Shown: positions 26,163 through 35,210 of the stretch, piece by piece
Position numbering within the stretch: the stretch's first letter is position 1
Layout: the number at the start of each line of letters is the position of its first letter
NCBI RefSeq assembly: GCF_010233585.1
Contig: NZ_CP045997.1
Span: 1,701,749-1,765,748, forward strand
Source: Spirosoma endbachense
GTDB lineage: Bacteria > Bacteroidota > Bacteroidia > Cytophagales > Spirosomataceae
Length of the DNA: 64,000 nucleotides
Reading direction: 5' to 3'
Notes under the pieces: model-generated
What the model was told of the DNA's origin: nothing
Seen by the model: the letters and a program-made list of their open reading frames with translations, nothing else
Database searches by the model: none
Translations under genes and position numbers: made by a program

Positions 26163-26798
26163 ATGAAATCCTCCATTACGGTTGCCATTGTTGAAGATAA
26201 AGAGCCAATTCGCCAATCATTAGCCATTCTGATCGACGGCGCTGATGGGTTTGTATGCCAGGCGTCTTTTGAGACGGCCGAAGCGGCTCTCGATTACTTA
26301 CCCAGCCATTGCGTTGATGTTGTCTTGATGGATATTGATCTTCCCGGCATGAATGGAATCGACTGCGTTCGTCATTTGAAGGCTCTGTGCGCCAGTACAC
26401 AGTTTATGATGTGTACGATGTATGACGAGGATGAAACCGTTTTTGAAGCCCTCAAAGCCGGCGCTAATTCGTATATTTTGAAGCGGAGTCCACCGCACAA
26501 ACTACTCGAAGCCATTACCGAACTTTACGAAGGCGGATCACCGATGAGCAGTACCATAGCCCGTAAAATCGCCGTTTCTTTCCACGCAGGCCCTGCTGCT
26601 CCTAACGAACTGGATGTATTGACACCCCGCGAGCGTGAAATCCTCGACCGGCTGGCCAAAGGCCATAGCCACAAGGAAGTAGCCAATGAGCTATTTGTCA
26701 GCCCGACTACCGTTCGAAAACACATTTTCAACATCTACGAAAAGCTCCAGGTACACTCTAAAGTTGAGGCTATCAATAAATACCTGGGCCGGAAATAA
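26163..26798 (+). CDS. LuxR/NarL-type response regulator
   Basis: The 211-aa protein has a receiver domain with acidic pocket Glu11-Asp12, phospho-acceptor Asp57 (VVLMDIDLPGMNG) and Lys107 (YILKRSP), then a C-terminal LuxR helix-turn-helix at about 148-205 (LTPREREILDRLAKGHSHKEVANELFVSPTTVRKH). It is encoded directly behind the TPR histidine kinase, so the two form a two-component system. Target genes are unknown; the next genes downstream are on the opposite strand, so regulation is not obviously local. Confidence 0.94.
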   Translation: MKSSITVAIVEDKEPIRQSLAILIDGADGFVCQASFETAEAALDYLPSHCVDVVLMDIDLPGMNGIDCVRHLKALCASTQFMMCTMYDEDETVFEALKAGANSYILKRSPPHKLLEAITELYEGGSPMSSTIARKIAVSFHAGPAAPNELDVLTPREREILDRLAKGHSHKEVANELFVSPTTVRKHIFNIYEKLQVHSKVEAINKYLGRK

Positions 26799-26829
26799 GG
26801 ACGTAATAACTTCACTGACTATCTTCTGT

Positions 26830-27213
26830 TCAATCAATCGGTTCGTTGCCCGTAAATAAGGTAAACGATTTGAGTGGTAGCGGCTCTCCCACCGGAGACG
26901 CGTCTGGATCATCATCGAAATCCAGTCGAACCGATACCTGTTTTTCACGACAGAGTACTTCATAATACAGCGAGAATTCGTCCATCGGGATATTTGTGTT
27001 TCCATAGAAAACGCCACTCGATCGCTTCTCCATTGTTCCGGTCGACGCATGCTTTGCTTCTGGCACAAAACTCAGGCTGTAAAATTCAAGCTTCCCAGTA
27101 TTATCCTTAAAATGAAGGTGAATAAACCGGCTTCTAAAGGGCGACTGGCTTTGACTATTTCCGTGCGCCAATAAAACAGAATAAGTATCAATTTCAGCGA
27201 TAAAGGTTGCCAT
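26830..27213 (-). CDS. Hypothetical protein, 127 aa
   Basis: No family recognised. The protein has no signal peptide or membrane segment. It looks like a small beta-rich soluble protein (MATFIAEIDTYSVLLAHGN, FIHLHFKD, KLEFYSLSFVPE, VSVRLDFDDDPDASP) with an acidic patch. Codon use resembles neighbouring real genes and the frame begins with ATG at a sensible distance from the next gene. It is convergent with the response regulator, 31 bp apart. Confidence 0.6.
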   Translation of the reverse strand: MATFIAEIDTYSVLLAHGNSQSQSPFRSRFIHLHFKDNTGKLEFYSLSFVPEAKHASTGTMEKRSSGVFYGNTNIPMDEFSLYYEVLCREKQVSVRLDFDDDPDASPVGEPLPLKSFTLFTGNEPID

Positions 27214-27323
27214 GGTGCTAACGCATTACAGGGTTTACTGAGGTAATATTATCATTCTTTGAGCAGGCTATCAAAATAGCATTAGCTTACGGCACTTAAG
27301 CAGGTAATTAATTCCTTGCCAGA

Positions 27324-27610
27324 CTAGTATTGGCAGATCGATGCATAACCCCAACGAACAAGGCGCTGAAACTGTTTCTGTTCCTTCTCGCGGCCATTAA
27401 CAGTATCCGTATCGGGTGTTAGCAGGTTTATCAGCGTTCGACGCTGAGGAAATTGTTCAGTAAAAACCTCGCTTAAAACAAAAGCTGAACTTATTAAGTG
27501 AACGGTTTCTTGGCCCTCAAAAAGCTTTTTCGGGACTTCCCTCCTACCTGACCACCGTCCACGAAAACCTCCCATTCATACCGAAGTAAGAGGTATGTTA
27601 TTTGTTCCAT
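27324..27610 (-). pseudogene. Possible small gene split by a frameshift
   Basis: On the minus strand ATG 27610 opens MEQITYLLLRYEWEVFVDGG and continues to a stop near 27494. A second frame, open from 27575 to 27324, reads EVPKKLFEGQETVHLISSAFVLSEVF and ends WGYASICQY. The two overlap; joining them around 27540-27550 with a one-base change would give one ~95-residue protein. Neither half is a known family to me. A sequencing error or a true frameshift in a small hypothetical gene are equally possible. The 490-bp gap 27214-27704 has nothing else I can name. Confidence 0.35.
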
Positions 27611-27704
27611 AATCGAATGAATGTGTGGGTTCTGTTGAACACCATAGTATTTCCGGCGTCTTTAGTTCTTTTTTACCCCAGCCTACCCTTCATTCAGCCC
27701 CTAT

Positions 27705-28991
27705 ATGCAAACAAGAGAAACCAGTAGTAATGAGGTAAGTAGCCTGTACCGGAATTATGTCCTGGCGATGCTGACATTGGTTTACGTCTTCAACTTTGTT
27801 GACCGGCAGCTCCTTGTCATTCTCCAGGAGTCGATAAAAAAAGAGTTACACCTGTCGGATACCCAGCTAGGGATGCTCTCCGGGTTTACGTTTGCCCTAT
27901 TTTATGTTACACTGGGTATTCCCATTGCTCGTCTTGCCGACAAAACAAATCGTAGAAATATTGTGGCCGCGTCGCTGGGGATCTGGAGCCTAATGACCGC
28001 CAGCTCGGGTCTGGTGCGAAATTACGTACAACTGTTGTTGGCCCGTATTGGCGTGGGAGTTGGGGAAGCAGGGGGAAGCCCGCCAGCCCATGCCATGATA
28101 TCCGATTACTTCCCGCCGGAAAAACGATCTACAGCGCTTTCGATTTACTCAACTGGCATTTATTTCGGGGTATTGACAGGTTTCTTACTGGGTGGTTACC
28201 TGAACCAACAGCTTGGATGGCGAACGGCTTTTTTTGTAGTGGGTATACCGGGTGTTATTTTTTCATTGCTGTTTTATCTATCGGTGAAAGAACCCCGACG
28301 TGGAGCGACCGATACGAACGGATCGTCGGCCATAGAGTCACCTTCGTTACGCGAGGTATTAAAGCGATTGTATGCGACCAAAACTTTTGTATTTCTGGCG
28401 ATGGCTACTGGTCTGCATGTCTTTTGTATTTATGGTCTGCTTAACTGGGCGCCCTCTTTCCTGGCCAGGATTCACAAGATGACGAACTCAGAAATAGGTG
28501 CTTTACTCGGCCCTATCTTTGGCATCGGCGGAGCAGTCGGTTCATTCACAGGTGGGTACCTGACGGATTATTTCGGAAAAAGAGATGAACGATGGTACCT
28601 GAAAATTCCGGCGTTTGCGATTGTTATCTCTATTCCGTGTGCAGCAGGAGCCCTTTTTCTGGAGAATACGGTTTACTCGGTATTCTGCTTAGGGTTAACC
28701 GCGTCGCTTCACAGTACCTATTTGGGGCCCTCAATTGCAGTATCCCATAGCCTTGTTCCAGCATCGATGCGTTCCCTGACGTCGGCTATTCTGTTTTTTG
28801 TACTCAATTTCATTGGGCTGGGTTTTGGGCCATTGGCGGTTGGCATGATCAGCGATGGGCTCGCTCCTTCTCTGGGTACCGAATCACTGCGATGGGCCAT
28901 GTCGATCATCATCGTTATTAGTTTTGGATCGACCGCGCTCTTTTTTGTCGCTGCCAAAAAATTAGCGGTCGATCGACGGTTGACGAGTTGA
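27705..28991 (+). CDS. MFS transporter, spinster-like
   Basis: The 428-aa protein has 12 hydrophobic segments. Motifs match the spinster-like major facilitator branch: FNFVDRQLLVILQESIKKEL in helix 1, GIPIARLADKTNRRN in the 2-3 loop, LLARIGVGVGEAGGSPPAHA in helix 4, and RSTALSIYSTGIYFG in helix 5. Members in bacteria transport organic acids, sugars or lipids by proton coupling; the substrate is not predictable. A serine hydrolase gene follows on the same strand 87 bp later and may be co-transcribed. Confidence 0.92.
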   Translation: MQTRETSSNEVSSLYRNYVLAMLTLVYVFNFVDRQLLVILQESIKKELHLSDTQLGMLSGFTFALFYVTLGIPIARLADKTNRRNIVAASLGIWSLMTASSGLVRNYVQLLLARIGVGVGEAGGSPPAHAMISDYFPPEKRSTALSIYSTGIYFGVLTGFLLGGYLNQQLGWRTAFFVVGIPGVIFSLLFYLSVKEPRRGATDTNGSSAIESPSLREVLKRLYATKTFVFLAMATGLHVFCIYGLLNWAPSFLARIHKMTNSEIGALLGPIFGIGGAVGSFTGGYLTDYFGKRDERWYLKIPAFAIVISIPCAAGALFLENTVYSVFCLGLTASLHSTYLGPSIAVSHSLVPASMRSLTSAILFFVLNFIGLGFGPLAVGMISDGLAPSLGTESLRWAMSIIIVISFGSTALFFVAAKKLAVDRRLTS

Positions 28992-29078
28992 CTTTCAACT
29001 GATTTTCGGTAACTCTTTTCCTTGACCTACAAGTCCTTCCGTATTTTATTACTTGTTTGTTTTCGACCATTCTCTACA

Positions 29079-30383
29079 ATGAACCGTTACCTAGCCGCCC
29101 TGTTTATTCTGGTTCCGTTTATTGTTTACTCCAGCACGGCCCAGGCACAAGCTAAAATTCTGACAGAAGCAGCACCGGCAGCTGGCGGCTTTTCTGCTGC
29201 CCGCCTTGCCCGATTGGATTCTGGTATGAGTAGTTGGGTCAAGCAGAAATGGGTAAATGGTTCAGTAGTTCTGATAGCCCGTCATGGCAAAATTGTTTTT
29301 TACAAAGCGCATGGATACAATGATCAACCGACGAATGCGCCACTCCATAAAAACGGAATCTTTCGGGTAGCCTCACAAACAAAGGCACTCACAACGGTGG
29401 CCGTGATGATGCTGTGGGAAGAAGGAAAGTTTTCGCTGGACGATCCGGTTTCCAGGTTCATTCCCTCCTTCGCCAATCAAAAAGTGTTGGCTAGCTTCCA
29501 GGCAAAAGACACCACTTATACGACCGTTCCGGCCAAACGACCTGTCACGATCCGTGATCTGCTGACCCATACATCGGGCCTGGGCTATCCAGCCATCGGG
29601 CCTCCGGCAGAGAGTGCCATTTATGCAAAAAACAATTTGACGGGTGGAGTTGGCACAAAAGGCCAGAAGCTTTCCGACGCCATGACCCGCCTGGGTAGTC
29701 TGCCGCTCTTTTTTCAACCCGGTGAACAATGGAAATATGGGTTAAATATGGATGTATTAGGTTATTTGATTGAGAAATGGTCAGGTCTGACACTAGAGGA
29801 TTTTTTTCTGAAGCGGATCTGTCAGCCCCTTGGAATGAACGATACTTATTTTAATGTGCCCCCTGAAAAAGGCCCCCGACTGGTCAATTTTTTCCTGGGC
29901 GATTCTACTGGAAGAATCCAAAAGCAGAGCTCGGTTTTTGGTGGCGCACTCGACATGAACTACCCACTCCAAAAACATGACTATTTTTCGGGCGGTGGCG
30001 GTTTGTCAACCACCATTTATGATTATGCGGTTTTCCTGCAAATGTTGTTAAATGGTGGCGAATACAAGGGTGTACGGCTGTTGGCTCGCAATACGGTTCG
30101 TCTGATGACCATGAATCAAATTGGCGACCTGAGTCCTAATGTTGGTGATCATGCCAGCGATAATAAATTCGGGTTTGGCTTTTTGGTTATTTCAGAAAAT
30201 GGCAGTCGATTTACCCCCAGCCAGGCAGGTACTTATTCCTGGGGTGGCGTGTTTTCCACCTCCTATTGGGTTGATCCTAAAGAGGATATGCTCGTCTTGA
30301 TTTACCGGCAAATGTGGGGGCCGTATGTTACAAATACTGACAAAGCGTTTAAACCGTTGGTGTACCAGGCGATAAACGATTGA
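29079..30383 (+). CDS. Exported serine hydrolase, class C beta-lactamase/DD-peptidase-like (beta-lactamase PF00144 type)
   Basis: From ATG 29079 the 434-aa product has a signal peptide (to about AQAQA). The penicillin-binding fold is marked by Ser99-x-x-Lys102 in FRVASQTKALT and Tyr220-Gly-Leu-Asn in place of YxN. Other family features are WEEGKFSLDDPVSRFIP, TIRDLLTHTSGLGY and GGGGLSTTIYDYAVF. The family includes esterases, D-aminopeptidases and true class C beta-lactamases. The long, GG-rich C-terminal half is more typical of esterases/hydrolases of unknown substrate. The frame is open upstream to 29022, but the chosen start gives a clean secretion signal. Confidence 0.88.
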   Translation: MNRYLAALFILVPFIVYSSTAQAQAKILTEAAPAAGGFSAARLARLDSGMSSWVKQKWVNGSVVLIARHGKIVFYKAHGYNDQPTNAPLHKNGIFRVASQTKALTTVAVMMLWEEGKFSLDDPVSRFIPSFANQKVLASFQAKDTTYTTVPAKRPVTIRDLLTHTSGLGYPAIGPPAESAIYAKNNLTGGVGTKGQKLSDAMTRLGSLPLFFQPGEQWKYGLNMDVLGYLIEKWSGLTLEDFFLKRICQPLGMNDTYFNVPPEKGPRLVNFFLGDSTGRIQKQSSVFGGALDMNYPLQKHDYFSGGGGLSTTIYDYAVFLQMLLNGGEYKGVRLLARNTVRLMTMNQIGDLSPNVGDHASDNKFGFGFLVISENGSRFTPSQAGTYSWGGVFSTSYWVDPKEDMLVLIYRQMWGPYVTNTDKAFKPLVYQAIND

Positions 30384-30773
30384 TGAATAAATCGATTTCA
30401 TAAGCCAGAACACTTGTCGGGTTATAAAGTAGTTGACCTTCTATTTTCCATTCCCTGCAACCTACTTTGTACTAATGTCGACAGTGATCTGCTTAAATCA
30501 TGTAGCATCTTACACTGTCTGGACTGCACATGCCGGACAGAGCTGAGTGGGCGACCAGCAAATAAATCATACCCACAAACCCGCAATAGATACGGGGATT
30601 TCCCCATTGATTCCGCCCAGAAATAGGGGTTCATTTGTCAGAGCGTAGACTCGGCAGCTTTGCCTGCACCATCCAGTTTGATATGCATTGGGTTCGATAT
30701 CGTAAAAATCAAAACAGGCCAAATAACTATTTCACCATCAGATACTTTAGCCTGTTTCCTCTGACACCAAACT
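30384..30773. other. 390-bp intergenic region, nothing firm
   Basis: No gene-like frame with plausible composition is seen on either strand. Just before the patatin gene are an 8-bp dyad (AAACAGGC...GCCTGTTT, 30 bp apart) and TACTTTAG at 30743-30750, a one-mismatch -7 element 24 bp before the start codon. Confidence 0.4.
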
Positions 30774-33700
30774 ATGAATAATCCAACCATTAAGGATAAG
30801 AACCGTTCGCTTCGGCCGTGTGAAATTCTTGAGGAAGAATACGAGCATGTACACGGTGCCCCCCCGGAGGGTGAACAGGCTAAACAGTATGCTAAGTATC
30901 AAGACTGGTTTGGCGAAATTGTACTGTTAAACGAAGATGAATTGTTGGGTGAACTACAGAAATGGCTTACGCTAACGGAAGCTACCGAACTAGCTACGAC
31001 AAAGGCTTTACCCAATGAACTTCGTTATATAAAGCTGGCAAAATGGCTTAAAACAGCCGATTCTGGAGTGGCGACACTCGGCAGGGAGGAAAAACTAAAC
31101 CTGATTAGAACGGTTCTTGCGGAAAAACTTAAACAAGATTTGCCGACAACAGAACCCTGGATGACGAACGATCCACTGAGGCCCTATACTCGCGGTTTAC
31201 TTAAGTATCACCAGAAAAAACCGGTTAAATCCCCGACAGGAAAAGAACCTCCTCAACTAGCTACTGCTGGTTTGACTATGAAATGGATGCAAGGGCCGAC
31301 CTATTCATCCGAAAAGCAGCAACTGCTCAATCGGTTTCTGCTCGAAGATACATTCGTTGGCTACGTTGAGCGGGTCGATGATCGGCGGCTGGCTAAGATC
31401 TTCCGGCTGATGTATGAAAGTGGTCAGACTGCGCTCTGTTTTTCCGGCGGGGGTATTCGAAGCGCCACCTTTGGGATGGGTATTTTACAAGGTCTCGTCA
31501 AAGTTGACCTGCTGGATAAATTTACGTACCTCTCCACAGTGTCGGGAGGTGGCTATCTGGGGAGCTGGCTCAGCGCCTGGATTCATAATGAAGGGTTTCA
31601 GGCAGTGAATGAAAAATTACGGCAGCATGCCGAATCGCCCCTTGAGCCCGAGGCTATTCCGGTGCGTCACCTTCGTCGATATAGCAACTACCTGAGCCCG
31701 GTGCTGGGGCTATTTTCGGCAGATAGCTGGACGTTAGGGGCGATTTACCTGCGTAATCTGCTGTTGTTGTGGCTAATCATTCTGCCCCTGCTGGCTGCAT
31801 TTACCGCCTTGCCGTGGGTCATCGCATCGCTGGTCGAACTCAACATGAGCAATGCGCCATACTGGATAACTGCTATCGTGGCTTTGGGTGCTTTAAGTAC
31901 GATTATTGGTACTGGATTTGTCCATGCGTTTCGACCCCGTTCAGAGGCTGTTTACAAGAAAGAGCAACAGGTCGAATCAAAGCGAGATCAGTCAGCCTTT
32001 CTGTGGTTTTGCCTGCTTCCTTTAGCGCTTGCCATCATTTGCTGGATGCTGGGCTGGCGTTGGTTTGAGCAATTGAATCCCGAAACATCGTATTTTCTGA
32101 TGGGTCTGAGAGAGTCGTTGAAACTAAACGGCCCCGATGGTCTGGATATTTTCGCCTGGGGTGGTTGGGTCATTATGGGAGGAACCACAGTCGCGCATTT
32201 TCTGGGCTGGGCTGGGTCGATTCCTTTTCAGTCGCAGGAGCGGAAAAAGGAAAAGAAGCAATGGTGGAAGCGCTTGCTGGAACCAGTTGTTGTCATTTTT
32301 ACCGGTGCCTTCGCTGGGTTTCTGTTGCTACTGACAGCCAAACTGTTGCATACAAGTTATGTGCATATCGCCGACGGGATTGCCTATACCTGCCTAGCCG
32401 TACCTGGATACACGATTTCGTTGCTGCTGGCGGGTTATGTGTTTGAGGGATTAATGAGCGTGATGACTGATGATGGTGAACGCGAATGGACAGCCCGCTA
32501 CAGTGCCTGGTTGCTGATCCTGGCGTCCGGCTGGCTGGTTACTATGGGCCTCGTTCTGCACGGGCTGAATCTGGCGAATCAACTTGCCGGAGCCATTGGA
32601 ATATCCACAACGGCCGGTGTTGGACTGGGGTCGGGGATTTTGACCGCGCTATTGGGACAAAGTTCGAAAACGGCGGGCAAAGAGAAGGACGCCAACAAAG
32701 GAGCGCCAAGTGCCCTTAGCCGACTGATTCCCTACCTGACTTTACCCGTGGTGGCTATTATCGCTGCCATCAGCCTGTTCATTTTACTGTCGCTGCTCGA
32801 CATGATTTTGATCCGATGGGTTATCTCCTGGATTGACATTAACCAGTATCACCTACTTAAATTCAATGCCGGAGAATTGGCATGTGTCAACCCGATTGTA
32901 CCACTTAGTGTCATGGTAGGGCTTACGGTGGCGGGTGGGTTGTTAGGCTGGCCAATCAATACGAACAAGTTTTCTCTGCATGCCCTCTATCGCATGCGGC
33001 TGATTCGAGCCTATCTGGGCGCTTCCCGTCCACCCGGCGAACGCCAGCCAGATCCGTTTACGGGCTTTGATGAAACCGACAATATCTATATGGGCTGTAT
33101 GCGTCCGCCAAACTCCTATGCCCGAACAATCTCCGAAAAAGATATAAACCGAAAAGTACCGTTCCATATCATCAACATTGCCCTAAATCTGGTAGCCGGA
33201 AAGAATCTGGCGTGGCAGGAGCGTAAGGCCGAGTCATTCACTGTTTCGCCCCTTCATGGGGGCGCTCTATATCTGGGTTATCGGCGCACGTTTCTGGAAG
33301 ATAATAAAGGCTGTCCGGACCCCGATGAAGATGATTGCTATTATGGCGGGAAGAAAGGGATAACCCTGGGAACGGCGATGACTATTTCCGGTGCGGCTGC
33401 GAGCCCAAATCAGGGCTATCATTCTTCCCCGGTGATTGGTTTTTTGATGACACTGTTCAATGTTCGGCTGGGCTGGTGGCTAGGCAATCCGGGGCCCGCG
33501 GGCGACAAAACGTTCCACAAATCGTCGCCAACGCTGACCATTAAGCCAATTCTTGACGAAATGACGGGCAATACCGACGATGTCAACCCGTATGTTTATC
33601 TGTCGGATGGCGGGCATTTTGAAAACCTGGGTTTGTATGAAATGGTACTTCGCCGGAATCGGGTGATTGTCGTTTCCGACGCCGGTTGCGATGGAACCTG

Positions 33701-34274
33701 TACGCTGGAAGACCTCGGCAATGCCATTCGGAAAATACGAATCGATCTGGGAATCTCAATCGACTTTCCGTTGGGGTTTGATATCTACGCACGCACCTTT
33801 GTAACTTCCGAACCCAAAAAATACCTGGCTATTGGTCGGATCCGCTATTCGGAAGGCCCTTGCGGAATTCCTGCCAGGAGTGGAACGAAAGCGAAACGAT
33901 CAAAATCAAACGCTGGCATCACCAACATCGAAGAAGATAGCCCGTTGACTTTTGCGGAAACGGATGGGATTCTTTTGTACATCAAACCCGCCTTCTACGG
34001 CCAGGAGCCTCGCGATATCTTCAATTATGCATCAGTTCAGAAAGCCTTTCCGCATGAATCCACAGGCGATCAGTTTTTCAGCGAAAGCCAGTTTGAAAGC
34101 TATCGGGCGCTTGGCATGTATGTGATGGAATGTATAAAAACTGACCTTAAAAAGGACTTTAACCTATCGCCGGTTGACTTTTTCAATAAAGCGAAGTGGG
34201 GTGATTGCATCCGGGCACTAAATAAAAAAATAAAAAAAATTAACAGCCCCTCAAATTTGGCGAAACCTTTCTAA
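30774..34274 (+). CDS. Giant membrane-embedded patatin-like phospholipase
   Basis: The 1166-aa protein carries a patatin catalytic core split by membrane segments. The oxyanion loop FSGGGIRS is at ~223-230, the nucleophile Ser257 sits in STVSGGGYLGSW, and the catalytic Asp945 is in YLSDGGHFENLG, about 690 residues later. Between them are some eight or more hydrophobic helices (for example LLLLWLIILPLLAAF, VVIFTGAFAGFLLLLTAKLL, IIAAISLFILLSLL). The first ~200 residues are soluble and acidic. Patatins hydrolyse phospholipid acyl esters; a membrane-inserted form could act on lipids of its own bilayer or be an effector. The family is known in various bacteria, but most patatins are 300-700 aa. 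A peptidase gene follows 41 bp downstream. Confidence 0.88.
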   Translation: MNNPTIKDKNRSLRPCEILEEEYEHVHGAPPEGEQAKQYAKYQDWFGEIVLLNEDELLGELQKWLTLTEATELATTKALPNELRYIKLAKWLKTADSGVATLGREEKLNLIRTVLAEKLKQDLPTTEPWMTNDPLRPYTRGLLKYHQKKPVKSPTGKEPPQLATAGLTMKWMQGPTYSSEKQQLLNRFLLEDTFVGYVERVDDRRLAKIFRLMYESGQTALCFSGGGIRSATFGMGILQGLVKVDLLDKFTYLSTVSGGGYLGSWLSAWIHNEGFQAVNEKLRQHAESPLEPEAIPVRHLRRYSNYLSPVLGLFSADSWTLGAIYLRNLLLLWLIILPLLAAFTALPWVIASLVELNMSNAPYWITAIVALGALSTIIGTGFVHAFRPRSEAVYKKEQQVESKRDQSAFLWFCLLPLALAIICWMLGWRWFEQLNPETSYFLMGLRESLKLNGPDGLDIFAWGGWVIMGGTTVAHFLGWAGSIPFQSQERKKEKKQWWKRLLEPVVVIFTGAFAGFLLLLTAKLLHTSYVHIADGIAYTCLAVPGYTISLLLAGYVFEGLMSVMTDDGEREWTARYSAWLLILASGWLVTMGLVLHGLNLANQLAGAIGISTTAGVGLGSGILTALLGQSSKTAGKEKDANKGAPSALSRLIPYLTLPVVAIIAAISLFILLSLLDMILIRWVISWIDINQYHLLKFNAGELACVNPIVPLSVMVGLTVAGGLLGWPINTNKFSLHALYRMRLIRAYLGASRPPGERQPDPFTGFDETDNIYMGCMRPPNSYARTISEKDINRKVPFHIINIALNLVAGKNLAWQERKAESFTVSPLHGGALYLGYRRTFLEDNKGCPDPDEDDCYYGGKKGITLGTAMTISGAAASPNQGYHSSPVIGFLMTLFNVRLGWWLGNPGPAGDKTFHKSSPTLTIKPILDEMTGNTDDVNPYVYLSDGGHFENLGLYEMVLRRNRVIVVSDAGCDGTCTLEDLGNAIRKIRIDLGISIDFPLGFDIYARTFVTSEPKKYLAIGRIRYSEGPCGIPARSGTKAKRSKSNAGITNIEEDSPLTFAETDGILLYIKPAFYGQEPRDIFNYASVQKAFPHESTGDQFFSESQFESYRALGMYVMECIKTDLKKDFNLSPVDFFNKAKWGDCIRALNKKIKKINSPSNLAKPF

Positions 34275-34315
34275 CCGTTGCCGAACAGTCATTCATAATT
34301 AAAACAAGTAAACAT

Positions 34316-35101
34316 ATGCAGGTACTCAAACAAGGCAGTAACGGCGCTGATGTTAAAAAATGGCAATTTTTTCTCATTGGGCAGGGGTTTGAAATAGGTA
34401 AAGCCGATGGTGATTTCGGACCGAGAACTCATGAAGCTACAGTGGCTTTTCAGCAACAGCATGGACTCCTTCCTGATGGAGTCGTAGGCGACAAAACGGT
34501 GGGGATAGCCATGCAACTGAATTTCCCCGTACTTACCAATGTAGATACCGCAATGGAAGGGCCTAACTGGCCCCCACGACCCGATTTTCCGGCATTAATT
34601 GGCCTGAAAGCACGTCAGGATCTGTTTGGAAAATTCACCTTTGAGTCCGCTCCTGTTCCTGGGAACCCCGAGAATATTAAGATTCTGGGAAATTGGCAAG
34701 ATAACAATATTGTAAACGTAACTATTTCACAACTAGCCGGTATACCTGGCGCACCGGCATCTGGAACGATTCCGTTTCATCGACTCGCCGTGCCACAACT
34801 TCAGGACATGTGGGCGGAGTGGGAGAGCGCGGGTTTGATTGATCGAGTGTTAAGTTATGGTGGTTCATTTGTCCCCCGATTTATCCGAGGGAGCAGAACA
34901 ACCCTGAGTAACCATGCATTCGGAACAGCTTTCGATATCAATGTAGCCCAGAATAAGCTTGGGACTACGCCAGCCTTAGTGGGCAAGCCGGGGTGTGTGC
35001 GCGAACTTGTACCCATTGCCAACAGACACGGTTTTTTCTGGGGAGGGCATTTTAAAAGCCGCCTGGATGGAATGCATTTTGAAGTTGCTCAATTGACGTA
35101 A
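34316..35101 (+). CDS. Peptidoglycan-binding M15-type D-Ala-D-Ala carboxypeptidase/endopeptidase
   Basis: The 261-aa protein begins with a PG_binding_1 module (residues ~3-66: LKQGSNGADVKKWQFFL, then DGDFGPRTHEATVAFQ and DGVVGDKT) and ends with an M15 (VanY/L-Ala-D-Glu peptidase-like) zinc domain: SNHAFGTAFD with His200 and Asp207, and GMHFEV with His254. It should cleave peptide stems of peptidoglycan. It has no signal peptide, unusual for a cell-wall enzyme and typical of phage endolysins or of effectors exported by dedicated machines. It lies 41 bp behind the patatin gene and is probably co-transcribed. Confidence 0.9.
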   Translation: MQVLKQGSNGADVKKWQFFLIGQGFEIGKADGDFGPRTHEATVAFQQQHGLLPDGVVGDKTVGIAMQLNFPVLTNVDTAMEGPNWPPRPDFPALIGLKARQDLFGKFTFESAPVPGNPENIKILGNWQDNNIVNVTISQLAGIPGAPASGTIPFHRLAVPQLQDMWAEWESAGLIDRVLSYGGSFVPRFIRGSRTTLSNHAFGTAFDINVAQNKLGTTPALVGKPGCVRELVPIANRHGFFWGGHFKSRLDGMHFEVAQLT

Positions 35102-35210
35102 AGAAAAGAAAAGCGACACCCCAATCACCACAAAACTAGTGGATTAGCGCTATACGCTTTACACAACTAATTTACCAGTCATGTGGCCCACTTCATAGCA
35201 TAGGTTCCGG

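Noticed and set aside
28986..29001. Small AGTTGA-TCAACT hairpin after the MFS gene
   Set aside because: A 6-bp stem with a 3-nt loop and no T run is too weak to call a terminator.
30422..30634. 70-codon minus-strand frame in the gap before the patatin gene
   Set aside because: Low-complexity mix of residues without domain signs; no promoter or neighbour logic supports it.
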